The position numbers and the translations under genes are program-made. The notes beneath the pieces were generated by a model that did no database searches, was not told the origin of the DNA, and saw only the letters and a program-made list of their open reading frames with translations. Shown here piece after piece: positions 27,468 through 36,269 of a stretch of DNA of 64,000 bases (position 1 is its first letter; each line of letters starts with the position of its first letter). The DNA lies in the NCBI RefSeq assembly GCF_036345015.1, contig NZ_CP084098.1:62001-126000 (forward strand), in the 5' to 3' direction. This DNA is from Cyanobacterium sp. Dongsha4 (GTDB lineage Bacteria > Cyanobacteriota > Cyanobacteriia > Cyanobacteriales > Cyanobacteriaceae).

Positions 27468-28997
27468 ATGATTAGTACCAAAAACTTCCGAGAACCTATT
27501 GATAAAATTTGTTTTTTTCTGATAGCAATATTTAGTTTCATCATCGTACTTTTAATTAGCAGTACTAAAATTTGTTATGAGGGAAAATGTTTGTTTAATA
27601 ATAATCCCGAAGTTAAAGAATTTAGTTGGCAAGACAAAAAAATAGGTTCAATAGATAAAGCATTTTATCTAGTTTTTGATCGTCCTATGTCTCATGAGAG
27701 TGTTGAAGCAAATTTAACTATAGAACCACCTTTAGAAGGAAAAATAAGTTGGTCAGGAAAACGTTTAGTTTATACTTTAGATAGAGTCATTCCTTATGGC
27801 AGAAATTATCGTTTATCTTTACAAAAAGCTCAAGAAAAATTTAGAGGAAAAGAAGAACTAGGAGCAGAAATAGAGCCTTTTATTGCAGAATTTCAAAGTA
27901 GAGATAGAGCTTTTGCTTATATTGGCAGTCAAGGAGAAGAAAGTGGCAGATTAATTTTAAACAATTCTACCAAACAAAATAAAACAATACTAACCTCTGA
28001 AAACTTAACAGTGGTTGATTTTAAGTTTACTAAAAATAGCGAAAAAGTAGTTTTTTCTGCGGTGAATGAAGATAACCAAGATTCCAATTTTAAGCAAATA
28101 GATATTTATGAGGTAACAACAGGTTTATCTAATGATTTGACTACCAAAATACCGGGAGAATTAAAATTAATATTAGATGGAAAAGAATATCAAAATAATC
28201 AATTTGATTTAGCTGGAGAAAATCAAGAAATAGTAATTGTACAACGAATAAAACATAATGATCCTTTAGATTTTGCACTGTGGAAAATTGCACCAAATAA
28301 AGTACCAGAAAAACTCGATACAGAAGGAGGAGATTTTACCATTACACCCGATGGAAAAGGAATTGCGATCGCACAAGGAGAAGGTATTGCCATTTTACCC
28401 ATAGAAAGTGAAAACAGAGAAAAAATAGTTAATTTTCTGCCTAAATATGGGCAGGTTTTAACCTTTAGCAATGATGGTAGTAGTGCGGCAATGATTAACT
28501 TCAATAAAGATAACTCAGAGTTACGTTATACCCGCTCTTTGTTTTACGTCAATAATCAAGGAGTAGAGAAAGAGTTAATTAACATCAAAGGCTCAATCAT
28601 TGATTGTAAATTTAATGGTAATGGGAATCAACTTTTTTGCCTTTTAACCGAATTAATGGAAACCGAAACAGAATTAATTGAAAAGCCTTATTTCGTAGCC
28701 ATTGATATTCAATCAGGAAAAATAGTCCCCCTAGTGGCTTTACCTAAATATCAAGACATAAAAATTAGTATGGCACCCGATGGATTAGGTATTTTATTTG
28801 ATCAACTAATCACGGAAAATGATTTGCCGAAAAAAGCCTTAAAAAATTTACCAACCAATGAGGATTTATTAACTAATTCAGCAGAATTAATTGTCGGTAG
28901 TCGTCTTTGGCTATTAACTCTACCTACCTCTGAATTTCCCCAAGCAAAATTAGAGGAATTACCCATTTCGGGATTTAAACCCCAATGGAGTCCTTAG
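27468..28997 (+). CDS. Membrane-anchored protein with Ig-like and beta-propeller-like regions
   Basis: A 509-residue protein. One membrane helix (about residues 14-30) is followed by an Ig-like domain of the bacterial Big_5 kind (FYLVFDRPMSHESVEANLTIEPP...). Repeats follow with the feel of a propeller (ILDGKEYQNNQFDLAGE; FTITPDGKGIAIAQGEGIAI; LTFSNDGSSAAM; ISMAPDGLGILF). It most likely sits in the periplasm. It begins 11 bases after the MalK-like gene and is probably cotranscribed. Function unknown. Confidence 0.75.
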   Translation: MISTKNFREPIDKICFFLIAIFSFIIVLLISSTKICYEGKCLFNNNPEVKEFSWQDKKIGSIDKAFYLVFDRPMSHESVEANLTIEPPLEGKISWSGKRLVYTLDRVIPYGRNYRLSLQKAQEKFRGKEELGAEIEPFIAEFQSRDRAFAYIGSQGEESGRLILNNSTKQNKTILTSENLTVVDFKFTKNSEKVVFSAVNEDNQDSNFKQIDIYEVTTGLSNDLTTKIPGELKLILDGKEYQNNQFDLAGENQEIVIVQRIKHNDPLDFALWKIAPNKVPEKLDTEGGDFTITPDGKGIAIAQGEGIAILPIESENREKIVNFLPKYGQVLTFSNDGSSAAMINFNKDNSELRYTRSLFYVNNQGVEKELINIKGSIIDCKFNGNGNQLFCLLTELMETETELIEKPYFVAIDIQSGKIVPLVALPKYQDIKISMAPDGLGILFDQLITENDLPKKALKNLPTNEDLLTNSAELIVGSRLWLLTLPTSEFPQAKLEELPISGFKPQWSP

Positions 28998-29223
28998 TAA
29001 TAATCTTAGATTAAATACAATTGAAATCATGCTCAGGTTAATAATAGTTTTAACTCCTAATTCCTAACACAATCTGAGTTCGATGAAAAAAGTATTGAAA
29101 AATAAGGAGTTGAGACTTAATAATTGGCGAAATTTTCTCTGAAAAAATCAGCTTTCTTGAGAAAAAATGTATTTAAAATCAATGTAACCTAGTTTATGTT
29201 AATTATAAATACTATTGCCTTTT

Positions 29224-29258
29224 GCCTACCTTAACCGACAAATTTATATCGAACTCAG
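29224..29258. repeat. GCCTACCTTAACCGAC...GAACTCAG intergenic repeat
   Basis: A 35-base copy close to 18038-18073, preceded by TTGCCTTTTGCC. It lies between two convergent genes. Confidence 0.65.
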
Positions 29259-29275
29259 ATTAACATAATACCCTT

Positions 29276-29611
29276 TTAAAACTGATTATTTAAGAAACTA
29301 GAAATCAAAGAAAGTACAATTGAACCTAACAAAGCATCAACAAAATTATTAATGGTTAAACCGGGGGTGAAATAAGCCGCTAAGTAAAAACAGATGGCGT
29401 TAATCACAAATAGGAATAAACCTAAAGTTAAAATCGTTGCGGGTAGGGTAAACAAAATTAAAATTGGTTTAACAATCGCATTAACTATACCAAAAACCAG
29501 AGCCGCTATAAGGGCGGCAGTGATATTACTAATCACAATGCCGGGGATGATATAAGCTGTTATCATCATGGAAATTGCGGTGATGATTAAAGTTATTAGA
29601 AACGGTGGCAT
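29276..29611 (-). CDS. Phage-holin-family (superfamily IV) small membrane protein
   Basis: A 111-residue protein almost entirely made of four membrane helices. GIVNAIVKPILILFTLPATILTLGLFLFVINA is the hallmark loop-helix of the family often labelled phage holin IV. It is widespread in bacteria and does not imply a prophage; there are no other phage genes here. Its role is unknown. Confidence 0.88.
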   Translation of the reverse strand: MPPFLITLIITAISMMITAYIIPGIVISNITAALIAALVFGIVNAIVKPILILFTLPATILTLGLFLFVINAICFYLAAYFTPGLTINNFVDALLGSIVLSLISSFLNNQF

Positions 29612-29735
29612 ATCAGTATTTTTTTTTTTACAACTTTACTTCTTAATTATATAACAATGATTTTTGATTGAAAGTGATTATCTCTGGTTTTAAGTGGGTA
29701 AGTAACCTCAGTTCAGTTTAAGAGAGTATCAATTA

Positions 29736-30268
29736 GGTAATGTTATGATATAGACTGATCCTATCATCGTTAATTAACCATGTCTCATCAATGCCCTCGA
29801 TGTCATAATACTAAAATCATCAAAAACAATTTTGCTCGTGGTCAACAAAGGTTTAAATGTAAGCACTGTAACTATCAGTTCACTACGGATAAGATCGAGC
29901 GAGGTAAACCTATGTGGATGAAACTAGAAACAGTAATTCTGTATTGCAGTGGAATGTCTATGAATTCGATGGCAAAGCTCCTCAATGTTTCTGCTCAGAC
30001 TATTCTAAATTGGATTAGAGCTTTGGCACTAGAAAATTATGAAAAGCCTGAACCCTGCGAAGGGGTAGTCGTGGAACTAGATGAACTTTGGCATTTTATA
30101 GAGTCAAAAAAAACAAGTTATGGATCTGGAAAGCTTGTGACCGTGATACTAACAGACTTATCGACTGGGAATTGGGAAACCGTGATAGTGAAACCCTCAA
30201 AAAACTTTTAATTAGATTACGAAAATGGGATGTAACAGTCTACTGTACTGATAATTGGAAACCCTACC
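29736..30268 (+). mobile_element. Truncated IS1-family element
   Basis: The left end starts about GGTAATG at 29736. A zinc-finger/HTH InsA-like and DDE InsB-like reading frame follows, then the element stops abruptly after CTDNWKPYQ. From there the sequence is the antisense of a SAM hydrolase gene. The right end of the element is missing, so a deletion or rearrangement joined the two. Confidence 0.85.
29780..30268 (+). pseudogene. IS1 transposase (InsA-InsB), frameshifted and 3'-truncated
   Basis: The first frame encodes CPRCHN and CKHCNYQF zinc knuckles, an HTH (MSMNSMAKLLNVSAQTILNWI) and the first DDE Asp in VVELDELWHF. At the run of eight A residues (30106-30113) the homology passes to the -1 frame: KKNKLWIWKACDRDTNRLIDWELGNRD, then KLLIRLRKWDVTVYCTDNWKPY with the second Asp. 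Such A-runs are used by IS1 relatives for programmed -1 frameshifting, so the shift itself may be normal. The loss of the last third (final catalytic Glu and tail) makes it inactive. Confidence 0.88.
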
Positions 30269-30860
30269 AATATTTATTTTCCAACATTTTAGCAGTGATA
30301 TTAGTAATTAAATTACCGTAAGTATCAATATATTGAATTGAACCGATTATTTCTTTTTCTTTAATTATGGGATAAATGTCATCTAAAATCACTAAATCTT
30401 CTTTATTAAGATTATGACCTAAAGTTTTTAATCCGATACCTTTACTTAAATAAGCCGTCATAGGTGCAAATATATCTCTACCATGAAAAGTATTGCTAGG
30501 ACTTTGATTAAGCCAATAATTACTATTAGTTAACTCATAAATTTGTTGTGGTTGATACCTATTTAAAACCCCTGTTATTATGCCATTATTGGGACATATT
30601 ATATAACCTTTCTCAAATGCGATCGCAACTATTTTTCTGTCACTACCAACGGTAGGATCAACTATGGCTAAATGAATGGTATCATCAGGAAAAAAATCCA
30701 CAGAATTTGCTAAAGCAAAACTAGCGGCGGAGATATTTTGAGGGGGAATATCGTGGGTTAAATCAATAATATCTATATCTGGATTAATTGTTTTTATAAT
30801 TCCTTTCATCACTCCCACATAAATATCTTGCAAACCAAAATCTGTCAATAAAGTAATCAT
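30264..30860 (-). pseudogene. SAM hydroxide adenosyltransferase (SAM hydrolase), C-terminally truncated
   Basis: The family (formerly DUF62) hydrolyses S-adenosylmethionine to adenosine and methionine. The N-terminal part is complete: MITLLTDFGLQDIYVGVMKG, the DLTHDIPP loop, HLAIVDPTVGS, and FHGRDIFAPMTAYL. The family normally runs about 260 residues. Here it stops near 200, right after DTYGNLITNIT, where the IS1 fragment takes over and supplies the stop codon. The missing C-terminal domain holds part of the adenosine pocket, so activity is probably lost. The start may be 30881 or the internal ATG at 30860. Confidence 0.88.
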
Positions 30861-30904
30861 TATTAATACTATTTTTTTCAATAAAATTAACAGTTAGTAT
30901 TTAA

Positions 30905-30926
30905 GAGGATGTTTGAAAAGTCAAAA
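30905..30926. mobile_element. Solo end of an IS5-type element
   Basis: The 22 bases from GAGGATGTTTGAAAAGTC, plus the TAA in front (30902-30904), are identical to the left end of the deleted element at 36974-37230. No matching right end is nearby. It cuts into a DUF1822-like gene. Confidence 0.85.
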
Positions 30927-30948
30927 TGGGGATAATAACCAAGAGAAT

Positions 30949-31242
30949 ATGATGACTGCGGCGAAGTCGATTGATTTAGGGATTAAATTGGGTAGTCAAT
31001 CAATCGTTTTATTAATGGCTTGTGTGCCGACAAGGGATGATAAAATCACGGTCACAGTACAAAATTATCCTCCTCAAGGAGAAAATTATTTACCCCCCAA
31101 TCTGAAGTTAACGGCTTTGGATGGAGATGATAATTTAATTCAGGATACGGTAATTTCAAGAAATTATGATAATTGTATTCAATTAAAACGTTTTACCGCC
31201 CCTCATGGTGTTAAGTTTTCTTTAGAAATTAGTTTGAATTAG
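30949..31242 (+). pseudogene. C-terminal fragment of a DUF1822 protein
   Basis: About 98 residues match the closing domain of cyanobacterial DUF1822 proteins: IDLGIKLGSQSIVLLM, then NYPPQGENYLPPNLKLTALD and ISRNYDNCIQLKRF with GVKFSLEISL. Full-length relatives are several hundred residues. The N-terminal part is missing, because a solo IS end sits where it should be. A reading from a TTG at 30913 begins inside that IS end. I prefer the ATGATG at 30949. It may still be expressed as a small protein. Confidence 0.65.
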
Positions 31243-31292
31243 GTTAGTTTGCGAGAAAATTTTATTTTATAAGTAGGGGAGGAGTTTTAATT

Positions 31293-31637
31293 TTGCAAGG
31301 AAAAGAGATTAAATTACAACCATCGCTATCAAATCTTGTCAATGAAATTCATGCTGTTAATTATTCATGGAAACTAGCCATTGAAATGTTTGATAATAAT
31401 TATGGCTTGGCACAATCTTTGAGAGACTTAAAAGTTAGGCTACAAATCAGACTTTTACGCAGTTATGCCCCTGAATTTGTTCATTTACAAATTGATCAAG
31501 AAACAGAGTCAGAAGAAGCATTATATAGCCTAAAATTATCTTCACCTCTTAACGGATACAGTGATGCGGCACATTTACCTATTCGCGTTGCTGAAAAGAT
31601 TTTATGCCCTTCAGAATTAAATCAATTTTTATCATAA
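31293..31637 (+). CDS. Hypothetical protein preceding zorA
   Basis: A 114-residue soluble protein starting at a TTG with a strong ribosome binding site (AGGGGAGGAG, about 10 bases before). It is helical, with LRDLKVRLQIRLLRSYAPEFVHLQID in the centre. I recognise no family. It lies 22 bases before zorA on the same strand and should be in the same transcript. Its upstream partner resembles DUF1822 fragments, and these two may be an older pair onto which the Zorya-like genes were joined. Confidence 0.6.
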   Translation: MQGKEIKLQPSLSNLVNEIHAVNYSWKLAIEMFDNNYGLAQSLRDLKVRLQIRLLRSYAPEFVHLQIDQETESEEALYSLKLSSPLNGYSDAAHLPIRVAEKILCPSELNQFLS

Positions 31638-31659
31638 ATTTTTTGAGGAATTATCATTA

Positions 31660-33819
31660 ATGATTATTAGTAATTTGCTTTTAATTACCGTTGTAATTAT
31701 TTTTCTCGCACTGTTTATATTAGCTGAGTTCATTGCTGTTAACAACTACAGAGGAAATAAGGAATTTGAGACAATAGAGCAGTTAATCAAAAAACTTAAT
31801 GAGGATGATGCTCAACAAAAAAATAAATTACAAAATAGTCAATTTAAAGAAGAATGGTCATGGATATTAAGACATTTATCGGGTGAAAATAGGAGAGTAG
31901 AATTTATACCAAAAAAAGAAAATAATCAATTTATTTTATCTTCTTATCCTAGTATATTAAATCGATCAATTCCACGTAGTCCAGTTTATTATGCTCCAAC
32001 TTTTCTCACTGCTTTAGGGATTCTCGGTACTTTTTGGGGAATTTTTTCAGGGCTACAAGATATAGGGATTGATGCCATTAATGACACACAAAATTTATTA
32101 GACGCATCTAAAACTTTACTATCAGGAATGAGAACAGCTTTTTCTACTTCTTTAGTTGGTTTAGGAAGTGCTAGTTTGATGATGATTGGGTTATGGTGGG
32201 GTGGAAAATTAAGACGAGATAGAAGAAATAATTTAAGAAAAAAATTAAATAATATTGCTTATTTAGAATCCCCTCAACAGCTATTATCTCGTTTAGATAC
32301 ATCTTCCATCACTGACGTTGCTGATAGTTTACAGGAAGCAACCAATAGTCTTTCTAGTTTATCTAACTTAACCCCTGATAATATTGCACTAGCTATTCAA
32401 AAAGTTATCAGTCAGGAAAAGGTAGCCATAGTTGAGGAATTAAAGGTACAAAATAATAACTTACAAAATCTTACTCCAGAAGCGATCGCCCAAGCAATGA
32501 CTCCCTTATTAAATCCAATTAACCAGGAAATTATTAAACTACGGGAGAATCAAGAACAACAACAATCAACGATACAACAGTTAGTTAAACAAATGAAAAA
32601 TGAATTAATTGAGCCTGTTGTGGAAAGATTAGATCAAAGTGCTAAACTCACAGAAAAAGCATCCAATGCCGTCAGAGAATTAAAAGAAGAATTAGGCGGT
32701 ATTGCTCAAAGTTTAGCAGGTGCAGTAGAGACAATTCAAGAGTTTCAGAAAGATACACTGATAAAATTACAGGATTTTGCCCAAAATTTACAAAATATTT
32801 TAAGTCAATTCCGCAATGATACCGAAGGAGTATTAAATAGGGTTGCCGAAGAAATCAATCAAGCAGTAGCTAAAAGTATCGAAGGGATGGAAGCACAAAG
32901 AGAAGCATTCAAAACAAGTGCTAATCAAGCATCTGAAACATTTAGAGGTATTCGAGAAGATTTAACCGAAGCCCTCAACACTCAAGCACAACAACAAAAA
33001 GAAATGTTAGAAGGTGTAAAAACTTCCACCGAAAGAATTTTACAGGAGGCAAACGAGGTATTTAAAAATCAAAGTGAAACCCTAACCACAGTAGGGGAAG
33101 AAGCATCAGCATTAATGAATCAAGCTAAAGACAATCTGTTAGGAACTTTAAATAATATTGATGAAATGTTGCAAAAAACCCGTGAAACTGTACAAATAGA
33201 ATTAGAGAGATTTCGCCTAGAATATCAAAACGCATTAACAGAATTTTTTGAGCGACAAAACAACTTATTAAACGAAACTCTAGGCAAACAAAGAGATGGT
33301 TTAGCTGAAGTGGTTAATGATTTACAAGCAAGTTTTAAAGAAGAAATAACAGTAAGAAAACAAATAAATGAAGAAGTTAATTCTAGTTTAAATAATATTC
33401 AAGAAACTGTAAGAATTGTCAGTAATTTAGTTAACGCAACTGGTATGAATTCCAGTGAAAGATTCGCTCAATTAGAAGAATTAGCCCGTACTATAGGCGA
33501 TGAAGCTACTAAGGTTGAAAGTGCATATCAAAAAATGGAAAATCAATTCAACCGTAGTTTACAACAAAGTAATCAAAAACTTGAACAAATATTAAATCAA
33601 ATCATCGCAGAATTTGATCAACTTTCTGCTCAAACTAATAAGCAAATTAATGACTATTTAGCTTTAGCAGGAGATAGTTATGGTAAGAGTTTTCAACAAG
33701 CAGATTCCGCTATGGCTAATGTTTGTAGCCAACTAAATGAAACCTCAATTGGCTTAGTTGAAGTTTCTAAATATTTAGTCGCTTCTGCTAATGAATTAAA
33801 GGACAAAAATCATAATTAA
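31660..33819 (+). CDS. zorA: ZorA-like MotA/ExbB-type proton channel protein with long coiled-coil tail
   Basis: In Zorya anti-phage defence ZorA forms, with ZorB, an ion-driven inner-membrane motor whose long cytoplasmic tail transmits the signal. The 719-residue protein has a first membrane helix at residues 4-27, then a MotA/ExbB core with PTFLTALGILGTFWGIFSGL (about 111-131) and SGMRTAFSTSLVGLGSASLM (about 161-180). From about residue 215 to the end it is continuous heptad-rich helix (Gln/Glu/Leu/Asn). The length is close to ZorA. It is the first of three tightly spaced genes. ExbB or MotA proper would lack this tail. Confidence 0.88.
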   Translation: MIISNLLLITVVIIFLALFILAEFIAVNNYRGNKEFETIEQLIKKLNEDDAQQKNKLQNSQFKEEWSWILRHLSGENRRVEFIPKKENNQFILSSYPSILNRSIPRSPVYYAPTFLTALGILGTFWGIFSGLQDIGIDAINDTQNLLDASKTLLSGMRTAFSTSLVGLGSASLMMIGLWWGGKLRRDRRNNLRKKLNNIAYLESPQQLLSRLDTSSITDVADSLQEATNSLSSLSNLTPDNIALAIQKVISQEKVAIVEELKVQNNNLQNLTPEAIAQAMTPLLNPINQEIIKLRENQEQQQSTIQQLVKQMKNELIEPVVERLDQSAKLTEKASNAVRELKEELGGIAQSLAGAVETIQEFQKDTLIKLQDFAQNLQNILSQFRNDTEGVLNRVAEEINQAVAKSIEGMEAQREAFKTSANQASETFRGIREDLTEALNTQAQQQKEMLEGVKTSTERILQEANEVFKNQSETLTTVGEEASALMNQAKDNLLGTLNNIDEMLQKTRETVQIELERFRLEYQNALTEFFERQNNLLNETLGKQRDGLAEVVNDLQASFKEEITVRKQINEEVNSSLNNIQETVRIVSNLVNATGMNSSERFAQLEELARTIGDEATKVESAYQKMENQFNRSLQQSNQKLEQILNQIIAEFDQLSAQTNKQINDYLALAGDSYGKSFQQADSAMANVCSQLNETSIGLVEVSKYLVASANELKDKNHN

Positions 33820-33857
33820 ATAATTAGTTAGTAACTAAATTAAAGGAGATATTTACT

Positions 33858-34529
33858 GTGTTTAATAATTTATTTGAATCGGAAACTGATGAAGAATTAT
33901 TAGAAGAACAAGATTCTGGTGTTTGGCTTTCTGTTGGCGATTTAATGTCAGGTTTGCTAATGTTTTTTGCCTTATTATTTATTGCTGTTTCAGCACAATT
34001 AGTTGAGTATGATAATGTTATCAAAAAAATTCCGTTAGCTATTATTGAAGCCACTAAAAATATAGAAGGTGTTGGTGATAGTATTAAAGTAGATCCTAAT
34101 GGTGATTTAAGTTTAGATGATAAAATTTTATTTGACGAAGGAAAAGCCACTTTAAAACCTGAAGGGAAGCAATTTTTAAAACTCTTTATTCCTGTTTATA
34201 GTCAAACTATTTTTACTGATGAAATATTTGATGAACAAGTATCAAGAATAATTATTGAAGGACATACAAGTTCAAAAGGAGAAGAAAAAGATAATATGGA
34301 GTTAAGTTTTCAAAGAGCTTTAGCCGTAATTGAATATATTAATACAATTGAATTTCCTGAAAAAAATCAATTTAAAAAAAAATTGTTAGCCGCCGGGAGA
34401 GGAGAAATAGATGCCGAGAAATCTTTTGATAATCCTCAAGATAGAAAAGTGATGTTTCGCTTTCAATTTAAAAGAGAAGATTTAACCACGATATTTCAAA
34501 ATAAAATAAAGCAAAATAAAGAACAATAA
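33858..34529 (+). CDS. zorB: ZorB-like MotB/OmpA-type motor anchor
   Basis: A 223-residue partner of ZorA. A single membrane helix, LSVGDLMSGLLMFFALLFIAVSA, carries an Asp at residue 28, matching the proton-carrying Asp of MotB/ZorB. The C-terminal part is an OmpA-like peptidoglycan-binding domain: IIIEGHTSSKGEEKDNMELS, then QRALAVIEYI and AAGRGE. It starts at a GTG preceded by AAAGGAGAT at 33842-33850. Gene spacing on either side is 38 and 7 bases. The N-terminus before the helix is short, as in ZorB. Confidence 0.9.
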   Translation: MFNNLFESETDEELLEEQDSGVWLSVGDLMSGLLMFFALLFIAVSAQLVEYDNVIKKIPLAIIEATKNIEGVGDSIKVDPNGDLSLDDKILFDEGKATLKPEGKQFLKLFIPVYSQTIFTDEIFDEQVSRIIIEGHTSSKGEEKDNMELSFQRALAVIEYINTIEFPEKNQFKKKLLAAGRGEIDAEKSFDNPQDRKVMFRFQFKREDLTTIFQNKIKQNKEQ

Positions 34530-34536
34530 TCAACTG

Positions 34537-36084
34537 ATGAAACTTTTGAAACTTTTTACTTCTCGACTAGATTTACCACCAATAAAAAAAATAAAACCCA
34601 TTGAATTAATTAAATTAACAACGGGGAATAGTTCTGAAAAATTAGAACCACCTACTTTACCTATTGAGGTTGATTTAAACACTAATAGTTTACCACGTAA
34701 AATAGATGAGATTATGAATGATATTTTGCATCATAACTCAGAAAATATTGGTTTATTAGAATGGATTTATTGTTTATTTTCTAAAGCAAATTGGGATTTA
34801 TCTAATTCATCCCAAAGTAGCATTACTTCTCAATTAATTTGGCACACTGCTCAGAAAAATCCAGAACTTAAAAATCTTTTATTATGGCGATTAGTTGTTT
34901 ATTATTTTAATAACGATGATAAAATCTTAGCTCCCTCATTAGTCAATACATTTGATGCACATTTTAATCCTCAAAATAAGCAAGATAAGTTAACTGTCAA
35001 AATTATTAATTTACTTAAATATCCATCGTCTTATCAAAAAATTGCGGAGCTTTGTTTTTCTCATAATTTATTACCAGAAGATTTATTAAAACAACAATTA
35101 TTACCTTGGAATCTAAAAATCAATGGTGAAATTAGTTTAGTTGATAAAATTAAAACTTATTTTTCTAAAAGTTTTTCTAATATAAAAAATCCGAATAATC
35201 AACAAGCTAATTTACTCTTAAAGTCTTTAGAAACAATCTCAATTAATCATCAATCAAGTTTAGTAGAAAATATTTTAAATCATGTATCTCCTAAAGTTGG
35301 CATTCAGTTTGTTGAGTTAGTTAAATGGTTGCGTGATAATTATAGTTTAACCAGTACAAATTCTCGTTGGAATGAGTTATCCCATTCAGGCAAATTAGCT
35401 TTAAAAAAGTGGATTGGTGCTGTTAATTATAAAGACTTTGAACAGTTAGTTGAGGTAATAATAAAGCGTATTTATCTTGAATATTGGGAAATAAATCAAT
35501 TGATAAAAAGAAAAATATTTTGGTCTAATTATACAGATAGATTTGAAAGAATTAGGATCTTATTGCCATCTTCATCTATGCAAATGATTAATAACAATAT
35601 TGATTTCGAGGAAATATCAGAATTAAAGGCTGATGGAAGTGAAGATACAGAAATTTGTATCTTTGATTTTGAAGAACATATAATTGTAGAATTTTTTAGA
35701 GGAAAAGGTAGTGAAACTAGAATATTTACTAAAACCGAAGAATTAGAGAATTTACTATTTTACAGCAATGAGATTTCGATTAAACAATTAAGAAATTTAT
35801 CTATTGCAAGAAATGATATTCATGATCATCAATATTGTTGGCAAAATGATTGTGAAAGCCTTTTAAGAAGCAAGGACATATTCCCAAATGAGGGAATAAG
35901 ATATTTTAAAATAGTAGAAGATAAACGTGGATTTCCCTATGATTTTGAAACAGGAATGTCACCTCTTTATTCAGATCAAATTGAGGAAAGAGAGCGAAAA
36001 CTATATTATTGGAGACGAGATATTAGAGAATTAGAAGCAGAAGCTAAAAAGTATATTGGAACTTCCACAGTAGTTGTGTTGTGA
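34537..36084 (+). CDS. zorC: ZorC-like EH-signature protein
   Basis: A 515-residue soluble protein starting 7 bases after zorB. The C-terminal half has the pattern I associate with the EH signature of ZorC. FWSNYTDRF is followed by a segment ending IFDFEEHIIVEFFRG (the conserved Glu on a strand), then IARNDIHDHQYCW with the conserved His and Trp. In Zorya type I, ZorC binds DNA and works with the helicase-nuclease ZorD. The N-terminal 300 residues are helical and unfamiliar. The call rests on position plus these short patterns, so it is less certain than ZorA and ZorB. Confidence 0.68.
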   Translation: MKLLKLFTSRLDLPPIKKIKPIELIKLTTGNSSEKLEPPTLPIEVDLNTNSLPRKIDEIMNDILHHNSENIGLLEWIYCLFSKANWDLSNSSQSSITSQLIWHTAQKNPELKNLLLWRLVVYYFNNDDKILAPSLVNTFDAHFNPQNKQDKLTVKIINLLKYPSSYQKIAELCFSHNLLPEDLLKQQLLPWNLKINGEISLVDKIKTYFSKSFSNIKNPNNQQANLLLKSLETISINHQSSLVENILNHVSPKVGIQFVELVKWLRDNYSLTSTNSRWNELSHSGKLALKKWIGAVNYKDFEQLVEVIIKRIYLEYWEINQLIKRKIFWSNYTDRFERIRILLPSSSMQMINNNIDFEEISELKADGSEDTEICIFDFEEHIIVEFFRGKGSETRIFTKTEELENLLFYSNEISIKQLRNLSIARNDIHDHQYCWQNDCESLLRSKDIFPNEGIRYFKIVEDKRGFPYDFETGMSPLYSDQIEERERKLYYWRRDIRELEAEAKKYIGTSTVVVL

Positions 36085-36269
36085 AAAATTAATAGAAAAT
36101 AACTTTTAAAAAGTTTGCCTGAAAAGGCTTATAGCTAAAAAAATAAAAGTTTATAAAAATTAAATTTAATAATTCCCTTTTGCCTTTTGCCTTTTTTACT
36201 AAAAATTTATCATACTCAAAGTCGAAGATCCAAAATTAATTCTTTTTCTGATAAATAAAAAAATTTAGT

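Noticed and set aside
29276-29611. Phage holin annotation as evidence of prophage
   Set aside because: The superfamily IV membrane protein is widespread and chromosomal; no other phage genes are nearby.
30913-30948. TTG start giving a longer DUF1822-like protein
   Set aside because: The extra residues are translated from the solo IS5-type end, so a downstream ATG is more likely.
31660-34529. Flagellar MotA/MotB or TonB-system ExbB/ExbD
   Set aside because: No flagellar or TonB genes are near, cyanobacteria lack flagella, and the long coiled-coil tail and the following ZorC-like gene fit Zorya better.
36180-36260. Possible missing zorD remnant between zorC and the PIN toxin
   Set aside because: The 185-base gap holds only a TTGCCTTTTGCC phrase and A/T-rich DNA with no helicase-like codons in any frame I read.
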